Of a DNA stretch of 20,377 nt, positions 1 to 7,392 are shown piece after piece; position 1 is the first letter of the stretch; every line of letters begins with the position of its first letter. The notes beneath the pieces are model-generated. The model was not told the origin of the DNA, ran no database searches, and worked only from the letters and a program-made list of their open reading frames with translations. The position numbers and the translations under genes are program-made. This DNA is from a virus, in IMG/VR virus record IMGVR_UViG_3300043446_005594, positions 1 through 20,377 of that record; one strand, 5' to 3'.

Positions 1-948
1 CCAAGATCCACTCAAATAATAATCGAAATTGATAATGACCAAAAATATTTAAATATTTTGGGTGTTGATAATGAAGAAGATATCTGGGTTTGGAACCGGT
101 TTGTTGATAATAGTCATTACTACGATGATTATAGTTGGGATAGATATCGAGATGATTTTTTTGAAGGTTATATTTTTGATAGTTTAAATCAGGAAAACTT
201 AAGACTAATTTCCAAAATTAGAAATTTAACTCCGGTTCCAAAGACTAAAGAACAGGACCCTCAACACAAGTTAGAAAAATATTTACATACTAAATTTTAT
301 TCAGAAATAGATGATATTATTGGTATATTTCAAACTTATAATGATGATTGTGTTGCCAGAGCTGTTCAAGATATATTAATTAATGAAACAAAAAACCCAT
401 TTCAAAAATTTGGAATAGTTGAAATTTATCCTCACCATAAATTTAAAACAACTGTTGGAATTCTTCTTAATTTATATAAAATGATGAACGCTCAAGAATT
501 GGACTTGTTTGGTCTTCTTAAAGAGATTGATCAAAAATACAATAACTCCTATTCCAGAGGAGATTGGTATGAATTAGAATATAATTCTTGGTGTGATGAT
601 TTTGACAGTCTTGGTATGAATAATGAAATCAAAATTGAGTTAGAAAAAATTATAGAACAAATAGAAGAAACTATTAATGATGATGAGGATCTTAAAAATT
701 ATAATGAATTGTTTGATGCCGTATTTAATTTAGGTGGGTTTGAAAGATGGATTAATTTACCTCAAAAAAGAAGTGCTGTAAATTTCCAAGAATTAAAAAC
801 AAATCCAACAAGACTTAAATTTTTATACAACAAACCAAATAAGGGAGTGGAAGCTAGAAGTGTAAAAAATCTTGAGGAACTAAATATGATGTTACATCAA
901 GGAGAATTATTTGAAAATGTCAAAAAAACATTAAGAAAACTTTTGTAA
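1..948 (+). CDS. Unrecognised acidic phage protein, 5'-truncated by the window edge
   Basis: The reading frame is open from base 1 and encodes at least 315 residues ending in TAA at 946-948, so the true start lies upstream. The first in-frame TTG (58) is not a convincing start, because the codons before it continue in the same style (QIIIEIDNDQKYL). The product is rich in Asp, Glu, Asn, Tyr and Trp, with a striking aromatic/acidic stretch near its visible N-terminus (DIWVWNRFVD, then many Tyr and Asp), a helical middle, and a basic C-terminal region (about the last 60 residues). There is no signal peptide, membrane segment or recognisable enzyme motif. It lies 29 nt upstream of the peptidase gene on the same strand. 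I do not recognise the family. The frame is very likely a real gene given its length and the absence of a competing frame. Confidence 0.8.
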   Translation, partial: PRSTQIIIEIDNDQKYLNILGVDNEEDIWVWNRFVDNSHYYDDYSWDRYRDDFFEGYIFDSLNQENLRLISKIRNLTPVPKTKEQDPQHKLEKYLHTKFYSEIDDIIGIFQTYNDDCVARAVQDILINETKNPFQKFGIVEIYPHHKFKTTVGILLNLYKMMNAQELDLFGLLKEIDQKYNNSYSRGDWYELEYNSWCDDFDSLGMNNEIKIELEKIIEQIEETINDDEDLKNYNELFDAVFNLGGFERWINLPQKRSAVNFQELKTNPTRLKFLYNKPNKGVEARSVKNLEELNMMLHQGELFENVKKTLRKLL

Positions 949-972
949 GTCAATAAAAGTTTCTTATCTTTG
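941..972 (+). promoter_or_regulatory. Candidate Bacteroidetes-type promoter before the peptidase gene
   Basis: TATCTTTG at 965-972 matches the Bacteroidetes -7 consensus TAnnTTTG, and TTTTG at 941-945 supplies a -33 TTTG/TTG element with a 19-nt spacer, which is the spacing known for this promoter class. The start codon at 978 is only 5 nt past the -7 element, so transcription would begin at or very near the ATG and give a leaderless or nearly leaderless mRNA. TAnnTTTG alone is common by chance in AT-rich DNA; the paired boxes at the right distance make it more credible. Confidence 0.45.
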
Positions 973-977
973 TTTCT

Positions 978-1763
978 ATGGAAAGAGATTTCGAATTATT
1001 GAAAAAGGTTTTATCGGTTCCTTCAAAAACTTATCGGGAAGATTTAATGATTGATTTTATTACCACATGGTTGGAAAAAAATAATATTCCATTCTATGTT
1101 GATCAATTTTATAACATCTACGCAACAAAACAAACGGACAAAGATATTGAATATTTTCCCTGTGTGGTTTCACATACCGACACCGTTCATAACATTGATT
1201 CTATAAATGTGGTTGAAGAAATGTTACCAAACGCTCAAAATGAGATTAAACTTTCTTTAAAGGCATACAACAACGATGGTAATCCCACTGGTATTGGTGG
1301 TGATGATAAGTGTGGTATTTTTGGATGTTTGGAACTATTAAAAGAACTTCCAAATTTAAAGGCCGCGTTTTTTGTTGCCGAAGAAACCGGATGTAAGGGT
1401 TCATTTAATTCTGATCCTTTATTTTTTGAAAACGTGGGATATGCAATTCAGTTCGATGCTCCTGAAAATAATATGATATCAGAATATCTTATGGGAAAAC
1501 CAATGTTTAAACGAGATAGTGAATTTTTTAGTATTGGTTCTGAATTACTTACAGAACATTTCCCAAAAGATACAAAATATCATAACCACCCCTATACCGA
1601 TATTTATCCTTTAAACCAACTATTTGGGTTGTCCTGTTTTAATATTTCTATAGGATATTATAACTATCACACCAGAAACGAATACGTCGTTGTAGAAGAC
1701 ACTTATAACGGTATTAAGGTTGGTAAACTTATGATAGAAAAACTAGGTTATACTAAATATTAA
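978..1763 (+). CDS. Single-domain co-catalytic zinc metallopeptidase (M20/M28/M42-like, clan MH)
   Basis: The 261-residue protein carries the full ordered ligand set of two-zinc amino/carboxypeptidases: SHTDTV (65-70; His66 and Asp68), GGDDKCG (107-113; bridging Asp), the catalytic Glu-Glu pair in VAEETG (133-138), FDAPE (Asp160) and YHTRNEYV (His231). All expected metal and catalytic positions are present, so it is predicted to be an active exopeptidase or amidohydrolase in the cytoplasm. It is short for an M20 enzyme and has no room for the usual lid/dimerisation domain, so it is nearer the one-domain M28/M42 architecture. The exact family and substrate cannot be fixed by eye. No signal peptide is seen. 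The ATG at 978 gives an N-terminus (FELLKKVLSVPSKT) typical of these peptidases. It ends at a terminator shared with the convergent ClpC-like gene. Confidence 0.85.
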   Translation: MERDFELLKKVLSVPSKTYREDLMIDFITTWLEKNNIPFYVDQFYNIYATKQTDKDIEYFPCVVSHTDTVHNIDSINVVEEMLPNAQNEIKLSLKAYNNDGNPTGIGGDDKCGIFGCLELLKELPNLKAAFFVAEETGCKGSFNSDPLFFENVGYAIQFDAPENNMISEYLMGKPMFKRDSEFFSIGSELLTEHFPKDTKYHNHPYTDIYPLNQLFGLSCFNISIGYYNYHTRNEYVVVEDTYNGIKVGKLMIEKLGYTKY

Positions 1764-1764
1764 A

Positions 1765-1790
1765 AAAAAGGAGGTTTAATCCTCCTTTTT
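1765..1790. terminator. Bidirectional intrinsic terminator between convergent genes
   Basis: An inverted repeat with arms AAAAAGGAGG (1765-1774) and CCTCCTTTTT (1781-1790) encloses a 6-nt loop, giving a GC-core stem with a T-run on either strand. It starts right after the peptidase stop codon (1761-1763). It also contains the stop codon and last codons of the minus-strand ClpC-like gene, so one hairpin could end both transcripts. Confidence 0.8.
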
Positions 1791-3839
1791 CTTTCTTATT
1801 CTCTTTTTTGGTTCCGGTTTAATTATTTCTTTCAAATCAACAAATTCGTCTTCACCATTTTTCTTTATAAATAAAATATACTCTTTTTCTTCTTCAACTT
1901 CGTTAGTTAAAATCTTTTCTGAAATCAAATCCTCGATTTTATCTTGAATTGCTCTTTTGATTGGTCTTGCTCCGTATTGATCGTCAAATCCAATTTTTGC
2001 AATATAATCAATTAGACAATCTTCATAACCAATATTGTATTTCATGTTATTTACTCGAATGATTAATTTATCAACTTCTAATTTAACAATTTTATCAATA
2101 TCATTTTTTTGAAGTGAATTAAAGATTACAACCTCATCGATTCTATTTAAAAATTCTGGTGCAAAAAACTTACTTAATTCTTTTTTCAATACCTCTCGTT
2201 TATGTTCTTCTGCAATTGCGTCACTATTATTTGAGGATTTGAATCCAACACCAGTTCCAAAGTCCTGAAGTTTTTTAACCCCAATGTTAGATGTCATGAT
2301 TATCAAACAATTTTTGAAATTAATCTTTCTACCCAATCCATCAGTCATATGACCATCATCCAACATTTGAAGAAGTGTTGAGAATATGTCTTTATTTGCT
2401 TTTTCGATTTCGTCAAATAAAATAACAGAATATGGTTTATTTTTAACTTGTTCTGTTAATTGACCTCCATCATCATGACCAATATATCCTGGAGGAGAAC
2501 CAATAAGTCTAGAAATGGTATGTTTTTCTTGGTACTCACTCATATCAACACGAATTAAACTATCCTCACTTCCAAAAATCTCTTTTGCCAATTGTTTTGC
2601 TAAAAAAGTTTTACCAACACCCGTTGACCCTAAAAAGATGAATGAACCAATTGGTCTATTTGGATCTTTGATCCCAACCCTATTTCTTCTTATTGATTTT
2701 GAAATCTTTTTAACCGCATCTGACTGACCTATAATCAACTTATTTAATGTGTCTTCCAAACTAACCAAAGAATTTTTCTCATCTAAATTAATTTTGGAAA
2801 CTGGAATTTTTGTCATGTTGGACACAACCTCATAAATCAAATCTTCGGGAATTTCTCTTTTATTATTTTTAAGGTCTTCTTCAAATTTATTTTTTTCAAC
2901 CTCTAATTTTATATTAACAGTTTTTTCACGGTCTCTTAATTCCGCAGCTAACTCATATTTTTGTTTTTTAATAACTTCGGCCTTTTCTTGTTTAATTGCA
3001 ACAATCTCAGCTTTTAATTTTTCTATACTTTCTGGTAATTTTATGTCAATTTGCATTCTTGACCCAACCTCATCTAAAATATCAAAAGCCTTGTCTGGAA
3101 ATTCTCGATCAGTTATGTATCTATCGGCAAGTTCAACAAACAACCACAAAACATCATCACTATAATGAACCATGTGGTGATTTTCATACTTACCTTTACT
3201 TAACTTTAAAATTTCAAACGTCTCACTTTTCGACGAAGGGTCTACAATAATTTTTTGAAATCTTCTTTCCAACGCCCCATCTTTTTCAAAATGTTTTCTA
3301 TATTCATCTAAAGTTGTTGCACCTATACACTGTATTTCACCTCTAGATAATGCGGGTTTAAATATGTTAGAAGCATCCAAAGATCCGGAACTATTACCGG
3401 CACCTACCATAGTATGAATTTCATCAATAAAAATGATTATGTTTGGATTTGCTTGAAGTTCTTCAATAATAACTTTCATTCTTTCTTCAAATTGTCCACG
3501 GTATTTCGTACCGGCAACTATTGAATTCATTTCCAAAGAAACAATTCTTTTGTCTGCCAAATTTTTAGGACATTCACCGGAATGAATCATCATTGCCAAA
3601 CCCTCGACAATTGCTGTTTTACCAGCACCCGGTTCACCAATAATAATAGGGTTGTTTTTCTTTCTACGAGATAAAATTTGGGCGATTCTAATAATCTCTT
3701 TTTTTCTACCAATAACAGGATCAAGTTTACCTTGAGCTGCTAGCTTATTAAGGTCTTTACTAAAATTATCTAACACAGGTGTGGTGTTATCCCCCTTTTT
3801 CTTGTTTTTATCTCCATCATCAACGAATTCAATTGCCAT
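1776..3839 (-). CDS. clpC: ClpC-type double AAA+ unfoldase (Hsp100), N-domain missing
   Basis: This 687-residue ATPase unfolds proteins for a partner protease or for disaggregation. Domain D1 has Walker A GEPGAGKT (68-75), pore-loop region KYRGQFEER (112-120), Walker B IIFIDEI (135-141) and an arginine pair (192-193). A short middle region with a UVR-like stretch (about 287-306, ELAAELRDREK) is the hallmark of ClpC. D2 has Walker A GSTGVGKT (404-411), pore loop GYIG (451-454), Walker B ILFDEIEKA (473-481), sensor-1 TSN, arginine finger FLNRID (563-568) and sensor-2 GARPIKR (623-629). Residues 531-533 are VGF, in the place of the ClpC loop that docks on ClpP. Host ClpC/ClpA proteins begin with about 140 residues of Clp_N repeats. 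Here only about 25 residues precede D1, so adaptor and substrate recognition must differ. The C-terminus is a basic tail (KKRIRKKK). No clpP is present in the window. The gene diverges from the UVR-protein/dnaK genes. Confidence 0.92.
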   Translation of the reverse strand: MAIEFVDDGDKNKKKGDNTTPVLDNFSKDLNKLAAQGKLDPVIGRKKEIIRIAQILSRRKKNNPIIIGEPGAGKTAIVEGLAMMIHSGECPKNLADKRIVSLEMNSIVAGTKYRGQFEERMKVIIEELQANPNIIIFIDEIHTMVGAGNSSGSLDASNIFKPALSRGEIQCIGATTLDEYRKHFEKDGALERRFQKIIVDPSSKSETFEILKLSKGKYENHHMVHYSDDVLWLFVELADRYITDREFPDKAFDILDEVGSRMQIDIKLPESIEKLKAEIVAIKQEKAEVIKKQKYELAAELRDREKTVNIKLEVEKNKFEEDLKNNKREIPEDLIYEVVSNMTKIPVSKINLDEKNSLVSLEDTLNKLIIGQSDAVKKISKSIRRNRVGIKDPNRPIGSFIFLGSTGVGKTFLAKQLAKEIFGSEDSLIRVDMSEYQEKHTISRLIGSPPGYIGHDDGGQLTEQVKNKPYSVILFDEIEKANKDIFSTLLQMLDDGHMTDGLGRKINFKNCLIIMTSNIGVKKLQDFGTGVGFKSSNNSDAIAEEHKREVLKKELSKFFAPEFLNRIDEVVIFNSLQKNDIDKIVKLEVDKLIIRVNNMKYNIGYEDCLIDYIAKIGFDDQYGARPIKRAIQDKIEDLISEKILTNEVEEEKEYILFIKKNGEDEFVDLKEIIKPEPKKRIRKKKED

Positions 3840-3991
3840 ATCTTTTTGTTTTTTTGATAAAATTAGTTATAATTTAACTTATAGTAAACTATTTTAAACC
3901 ATGTCATAAAAACTGACAATTTGTCAGTTTAGATTATGTGGCACGTTTTTGATAAATAGTTTTACAAAATAAACTTTTAAAAAAACAAAAA
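3840..3991. other. Divergent control region of the chaperone island
   Basis: This 152-bp gene-free stretch separates the minus-strand ClpC-like gene from the plus-strand UVR-protein gene and must hold promoters for both directions. It contains the palindrome at 3910-3930 and an ATAAATA at 3952-3958. I found no TAnnTTTG plus TTG pair on either strand. Confidence 0.5.
3910..3930. promoter_or_regulatory. 21-bp near-perfect palindrome in the divergent ClpC/UVR intergenic region
   Basis: Arms AAACTGACAA (3910-3919) and TTGTCAGTTT (3921-3930) are exact reverse complements around one central T. The site sits 70 bp upstream of the minus-strand unfoldase start and 61 bp upstream of the plus-strand UVR-protein start. 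The one-base centre fits a dimeric repressor or activator operator better than an RNA hairpin, and there is no T-run suggesting a terminator. This suggests joint control of both arms of the chaperone island. Confidence 0.5.
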
Positions 3992-4366
3992 ATGAATTTC
4001 AATAGTTTTGACGATTTATTTAACAAGATGTACAACTATGTAAACACATCTAGTTTTTCAGCTGATGATTGGACTGAAAAAAAATTTAAATCACCAGACG
4101 GTAAAATTACCTTTACTTATTTTTCTAGAACTAATAAGTTTGAGCCCACCCTAGATGAAATAGGTCAATTAAAAAGTGAGTTGGAAACTGCCGTAGAATC
4201 ACAAGATTTTGAACAGGCCGTAGTGTTGAGAGATAGAATTAAAAATCTAGAAAAAAATAAACAACAGATTCTTGATCTTGAAAGTAAATTAAAAGAATGT
4301 GTCAAATCACAGGATTTTGAAAAAGCGATCGAGTATAGGGATCAAATAAACAAACTAAAATCATAA
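3992..4366 (+). CDS. Small protein with two UVR motifs, candidate ClpC adaptor (McsA-like)
   Basis: The 124-residue protein has an N-terminal segment (1-55) of unknown fold, then two tandem UVR motifs: residues about 57-87 (core [18 protein letters not shown]) and about 97-123 (core [17 protein letters not shown]). Each is a short helical hairpin. UVR motifs occur in UvrB/UvrC, in the ClpC middle region and in McsA, a ClpC partner in Firmicutes. This gene is divergent from a ClpC-type unfoldase that has its own UVR-like stretch, so a partner or adaptor role is the natural inference, but it is not proven. The four-cysteine zinc fingers of McsA are absent. The gene is 2 nt upstream of dnaK and surely co-transcribed. 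Its start is preceded by an A-rich leader with no Shine-Dalgarno motif. Confidence 0.85.
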   Translation: MNFNSFDDLFNKMYNYVNTSSFSADDWTEKKFKSPDGKITFTYFSRTNKFEPTLDEIGQLKSELETAVESQDFEQAVVLRDRIKNLEKNKQQILDLESKLKECVKSQDFEKAIEYRDQINKLKS

Positions 4367-4368
4367 AA

Positions 4369-6228
4369 ATGGGAAAGATTATTGGTATTGATTTGGGTAC
4401 TACAAATTCTTGTGTTGCAGTAATGGAAGGCAAAGAACCTGTAGTTATCACAAATAGTGAAGGGAAAAGAACAACACCATCGGTTGTTGGTTTTATTAAA
4501 GACGGGGAAAGAAAGATTGGTGACCCCGCAAAACGTCAGGCTGTTACAAACCCCAAAAAAACAATTTACTCGATTAAAAGATTTATGGGGACATCATTCA
4601 CCGAATCAAAAAGTGAAATTGATAAAGTTCCATATAAAATCGTAAACGAAAAAAATTCACCTCGTGTAGACATCGATGGTAAAAACTTTTCACCACAAGA
4701 AATATCTGCTGCGATTCTTCAAAAAATGAAACAAACCGCAGAAGATTATTTAGGTCAAAGTGTTACGGAAGCCGTTATTACAGTTCCGGCTTATTTTAAC
4801 GACGCACAAAGACAAGCAACAAAAGAAGCTGGTGAAATTGCCGGACTTACAGTGAAAAGAATTATCAACGAACCAACCGCAGCCGCTCTTGCTTATGGTT
4901 TGGACAAACAATCTAAAGACATGAAAATTGTTGTGTTTGACTGTGGTGGTGGAACACATGATGTTTCTGTATTAGAGTTAGGTGGTGGTGTTTTTGAGGT
5001 ATTATCAACCGATGGTGATACACATCTTGGTGGTGACGACTTTGATCAGGCGATTATTGATTATTTGGCTAGTGAGTTCAAAAGAGAACATGGTATGGAT
5101 ATTACTCAAGATCCTATCGCACTTCAAAGATTAAAAGAAGCTGGTGAAAAAGCTAAAATTGAATTATCATCATCACCACAAACTGAAATCAACCTACCCT
5201 ACGTAACCGCCGACGCTTCTGGACCTAAACACCTTGTTATGACAATTACAAAAGCCAAGTTTGAACAATTGGTGGAACCTTTGGTCCAAAGAACAATTAA
5301 ACCCTGTGAATCAGCATTGAAAAATGCTGGGTTAAAACCAAGTGATATTGATGAAATTATTTTAGTTGGAGGTTCGACTCGTATTCCGGCAATTCAAGAT
5401 GCGGTTAAGAAATTCTTTGGTAAAGATCCATCGAAAGGTGTGAATCCAGATGAGGTGGTTGCGTTAGGAGCGGCAATTCAAGGTGGAGTTTTGGCTGGTG
5501 ATGTTACTGATGTATTATTATTAGACGTAACTCCACTTTCTTTAGGTATTGAAACTATGGGTGGAGTATTCACCAAGTTAATTCCATCAAACACCACAAT
5601 TCCAACAAAAAAATCGGAAAAATTTACAACAGCAGCCGATAACCAATCTACGGTGGAAATTCACGTTTTACAAGGTGAAAGAGCAATGGCTAAAGACAAT
5701 CGAACCATTGGTAAATTTCACTTGGATGGAATTCCACCGGCAATGAGAGGTGTTCCTCAAATTGAAGTAAGTTTTGATATTGATGCGAATGGTATTATTC
5801 ATGTTTCCGCAACAGACAAAGGTACCGGTAAACTACAATCAATTAGAATTGAATCATCTTCTGGTTTATCAAAAGAAGAAATCGAAAAAATGAAAATGGA
5901 AGCTGAAAAAAATGCCGAATCTGACAAACAATTAAAAGAAGACGCTGACACATTGAATTCTGCGGACTCACTAATTTTTAGAGTTAATAACTCACTTAAA
6001 GATTTGGAGGGCAAAATTACTGACGAAGAAAGATCTGATGTTGAATCTTCTGTAAACAAATTAAAAGAGGCTTTTGAAAGAAAAGACGTATCCGAAGTTA
6101 AAACATTAACAGAAGAGGTTAACAATAAGTTTCAAACAATAAGTCAAAAACTTTATTCTCAATCTAATAGTGATGATGAGGTTACAGATCAAGATTTCGA
6201 AAATGTTGATTACCAGGAAGTAAAATAA
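4369..6228 (+). CDS. dnaK: Chaperone protein DnaK (Hsp70), full length
   Basis: The 619-residue protein has a complete Hsp70 layout. The nucleotide-binding domain has [13 protein letters not shown] (6-18), [15 protein letters not shown] (138-152), [14 protein letters not shown] (167-180), the phosphate-2 loop [10 protein letters not shown] (191-200), [10 protein letters not shown] (217-226) and VGGSTRIP (333-340). These are followed by the interdomain linker DVLLLD (381-386), the beta substrate-binding domain (about 387-500), a helical lid, and a tail ending DYQEVK. The wording ([33 protein letters not shown]) resembles Bacteroidetes DnaK, suggesting acquisition from the host lineage. The phosphate-2 loop is unusual: most bacterial DnaK has DLGGGTFD, whereas here Cys192 replaces Leu and His197 replaces Phe. 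No dnaJ or grpE is in the window, so host co-chaperones are probably used. It is co-transcribed with the UVR protein and ends before a strong terminator. Confidence 0.97.
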   Translation: MGKIIGIDLGTTNSCVAVMEGKEPVVITNSEGKRTTPSVVGFIKDGERKIGDPAKRQAVTNPKKTIYSIKRFMGTSFTESKSEIDKVPYKIVNEKNSPRVDIDGKNFSPQEISAAILQKMKQTAEDYLGQSVTEAVITVPAYFNDAQRQATKEAGEIAGLTVKRIINEPTAAALAYGLDKQSKDMKIVVFDCGGGTHDVSVLELGGGVFEVLSTDGDTHLGGDDFDQAIIDYLASEFKREHGMDITQDPIALQRLKEAGEKAKIELSSSPQTEINLPYVTADASGPKHLVMTITKAKFEQLVEPLVQRTIKPCESALKNAGLKPSDIDEIILVGGSTRIPAIQDAVKKFFGKDPSKGVNPDEVVALGAAIQGGVLAGDVTDVLLLDVTPLSLGIETMGGVFTKLIPSNTTIPTKKSEKFTTAADNQSTVEIHVLQGERAMAKDNRTIGKFHLDGIPPAMRGVPQIEVSFDIDANGIIHVSATDKGTGKLQSIRIESSSGLSKEEIEKMKMEAEKNAESDKQLKEDADTLNSADSLIFRVNNSLKDLEGKITDEERSDVESSVNKLKEAFERKDVSEVKTLTEEVNNKFQTISQKLYSQSNSDDEVTDQDFENVDYQEVK

Positions 6229-6250
6229 TCTCCCAAGATTAGATAAATTA

Positions 6251-6280
6251 AAATCCACCACAAAAGGTGGATTTTTTTTT
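6251..6280 (+). terminator. Rho-independent terminator after dnaK
   Basis: A perfect 9-bp stem AAATCCACC (6251-6259) / GGTGGATTT (6266-6274) with loop ACAAAA is followed by further T residues to 6280. It closes the UVR-protein/dnaK operon. Confidence 0.9.
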
Positions 6281-6285
6281 GTACG

Positions 6286-6292
6286 TATTTAT
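6286..6292 (+). promoter_or_regulatory. TATTTAT motif before the KTSC gene
   Basis: TATTTAT lies just past the dnaK terminator and 16 nt before the ATG at 6309. It is one of six such motifs in short plus-strand intergenic gaps and a candidate -10-like phage promoter element. Chance is not excluded. Confidence 0.3.
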
Positions 6293-6308
6293 TTTAAAAG
6301 AAAAAACT

Positions 6309-6554
6309 ATGGCAATTACAAAAGAAGAAATCCAGGGAACAAAAATTTTAAATGAAGTTGAGTCATCAAATTTAGTTAGAACTGAATATGACACTGAAAC
6401 AAAAAAAATGATTGCAGAATTTAAAAATGGAATGAGATATGAATATGAGGGAGTTCCTCATCAGACATATACATCATTTAGATCTGCACAATCACAAGGA
6501 AATTTTTTTAATAAAAATATTTCTAAAACATTTCCATACAAGAAAATAAGTTAA
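6309..6554 (+). CDS. KTSC-domain protein
   Basis: The 81-residue protein is almost entirely one KTSC domain. It shows the expected order: VESSNLVRTEYD (17-28), then a hydrophobic strand ending FKNGMRYEYEGVP, then Y..FRSAQSQGNFFNKNI. KTSC is a small domain found alone in many phage and bacterial proteins and fused to lysyl-tRNA synthetase-related proteins; its function is not established. The ATG at 6309 is chosen over an in-frame GTG at 6267, because the GTG lies inside the dnaK terminator hairpin and would add a run of Phe codons read from its T-tract. Confidence 0.88.
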   Translation: MAITKEEIQGTKILNEVESSNLVRTEYDTETKKMIAEFKNGMRYEYEGVPHQTYTSFRSAQSQGNFFNKNISKTFPYKKIS

Positions 6555-6569
6555 TTTGACTTTGAACAA

Positions 6570-6577
6570 TATTTATA
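6570..6577 (+). promoter_or_regulatory. TATTTATA motif before the nucleotidyltransferase gene
   Basis: TATTTATA ends 4 nt before the ATG at 6582, in the 27-nt gap after the KTSC gene. If it is a -10 element, the transcript would be leaderless; it may instead be only AT-rich leader. It is an instance of the recurrent intergenic motif. Confidence 0.22.
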
Positions 6578-6581
6578 TCTG

Positions 6582-7316
6582 ATGGATAAAGATGTTTTAA
6601 AGAGTTTTGAACAAAAAGAAACTTTAAATCCTAAACTTTGGGATAATGTCGATGGTCAATATGTACTAAACAACGATGTTAGAGAACATCTTTTAGAGAT
6701 TGCGAATACTTTTATTGAATACCTTGGTGTTGATATCTTAATAACCGATATTATTATGATCGGATCGGCAGTAAATTACAACTGGTCAAAATTTTCTGAT
6801 ATAGATGTACACATATTATTAAATTTTTCCCAGTTTCCAGAAAACACTCAAGAATTATACATTGAATTTTTTGACCTAAAAAAAACTTTATTTAATCAAA
6901 AGCACGAATTGTCTATTTATGGATTAGACGTAGAGTGTTTTGTTCAAAATGAGGCCGAAACAGCATTTAGTAGTGGGGTTTATTCGATATTATATGATAT
7001 GTGGGTAAATGAACCTAAAAAGGGTGATACTCCGGATATAGATTTTGAACTACTCAAAGAAAAAGTTAATCAGTGGATGGAAATAATTGATGGTGTGATT
7101 GAAAATATTGAAGATGAGGATCCAGAAACTATTTCAGAACTTGTGAAAAAATATAAAAATAAATTAAAGAAATATAGACAGTGTGGATTAGAAAAGGGAG
7201 GTGAGATGTCGATTGAAAATCTTGTATTCAAATACTTAAGAAGAAACGGATACATAGAAAAACTATATAATAAACCAACGGAACTTATTGATAAAAAATT
7301 ATCAATGAACCAATAA
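6582..7316 (+). CDS. Nucleotidyltransferase-fold protein (Pol beta superfamily)
   Basis: The 244-residue protein has the minimal Pol beta-type nucleotidyltransferase signature. MIGSAVNYN begins with the Gly-Ser pair (61-62), then SDIDVHILL gives the two metal-binding aspartates (Asp73, Asp75), and YGLDVECFV (113-121) supplies the third acidic position (Asp116 or Glu118). Such enzymes transfer a nucleotide to a protein, RNA or small molecule. The target cannot be read from the sequence. The C-terminal half (about 145-244) is helical and charged and might be an accessory substrate-binding domain. No neighbouring HEPN partner typical of MNT/HEPN toxin-antitoxin pairs is seen. Its ATG is 27 nt after the KTSC stop, with no Shine-Dalgarno motif. 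Confidence 0.75.
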   Translation: MDKDVLKSFEQKETLNPKLWDNVDGQYVLNNDVREHLLEIANTFIEYLGVDILITDIIMIGSAVNYNWSKFSDIDVHILLNFSQFPENTQELYIEFFDLKKTLFNQKHELSIYGLDVECFVQNEAETAFSSGVYSILYDMWVNEPKKGDTPDIDFELLKEKVNQWMEIIDGVIENIEDEDPETISELVKKYKNKLKKYRQCGLEKGGEMSIENLVFKYLRRNGYIEKLYNKPTELIDKKLSMNQ

Positions 7317-7351
7317 TAATTTCGAAAAATAAATATTCTTACTTAATGATA

Positions 7352-7358
7352 TATTTAT
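7352..7358 (+). promoter_or_regulatory. TATTTAT motif before the 7393 gene
   Basis: TATTTAT lies in the 76-bp gap between the nucleotidyltransferase gene and the next gene, 34 nt before its ATG. It is another instance of the recurrent intergenic motif and could start the 7393-11716 transcript. Confidence 0.3.
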
Positions 7359-7392
7359 TAAGAAAAATAATACATTATTAAAAATAATTAAT

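Noticed and set aside
58-60. TTG as the start of the first gene
   Set aside because: The frame is open to the window edge with matching composition, so the gene is 5'-truncated.
3934-3955. Sigma-54-like -24 element (GTGGCACG) upstream of the UVR gene
   Set aside because: The -12 TTGC part is missing and its closest match is off by one base; no enhancer-binding protein is seen.
5799-6125. 108-residue minus-strand frame inside dnaK
   Set aside because: Antisense of the dnaK lid region with Ser/Leu-rich mirror composition and no own leader.
6267-6308. GTG start extending the KTSC protein by 14 residues
   Set aside because: The GTG lies in the terminator hairpin after dnaK and the extension is coded by its T-tract.
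6570-6577. T4 late promoter box TATAAATA
   Set aside because: Only its reverse complement is present at 6570, 11768 and 19087, so the orientation would point away from the genes; treated as a separate motif instead.
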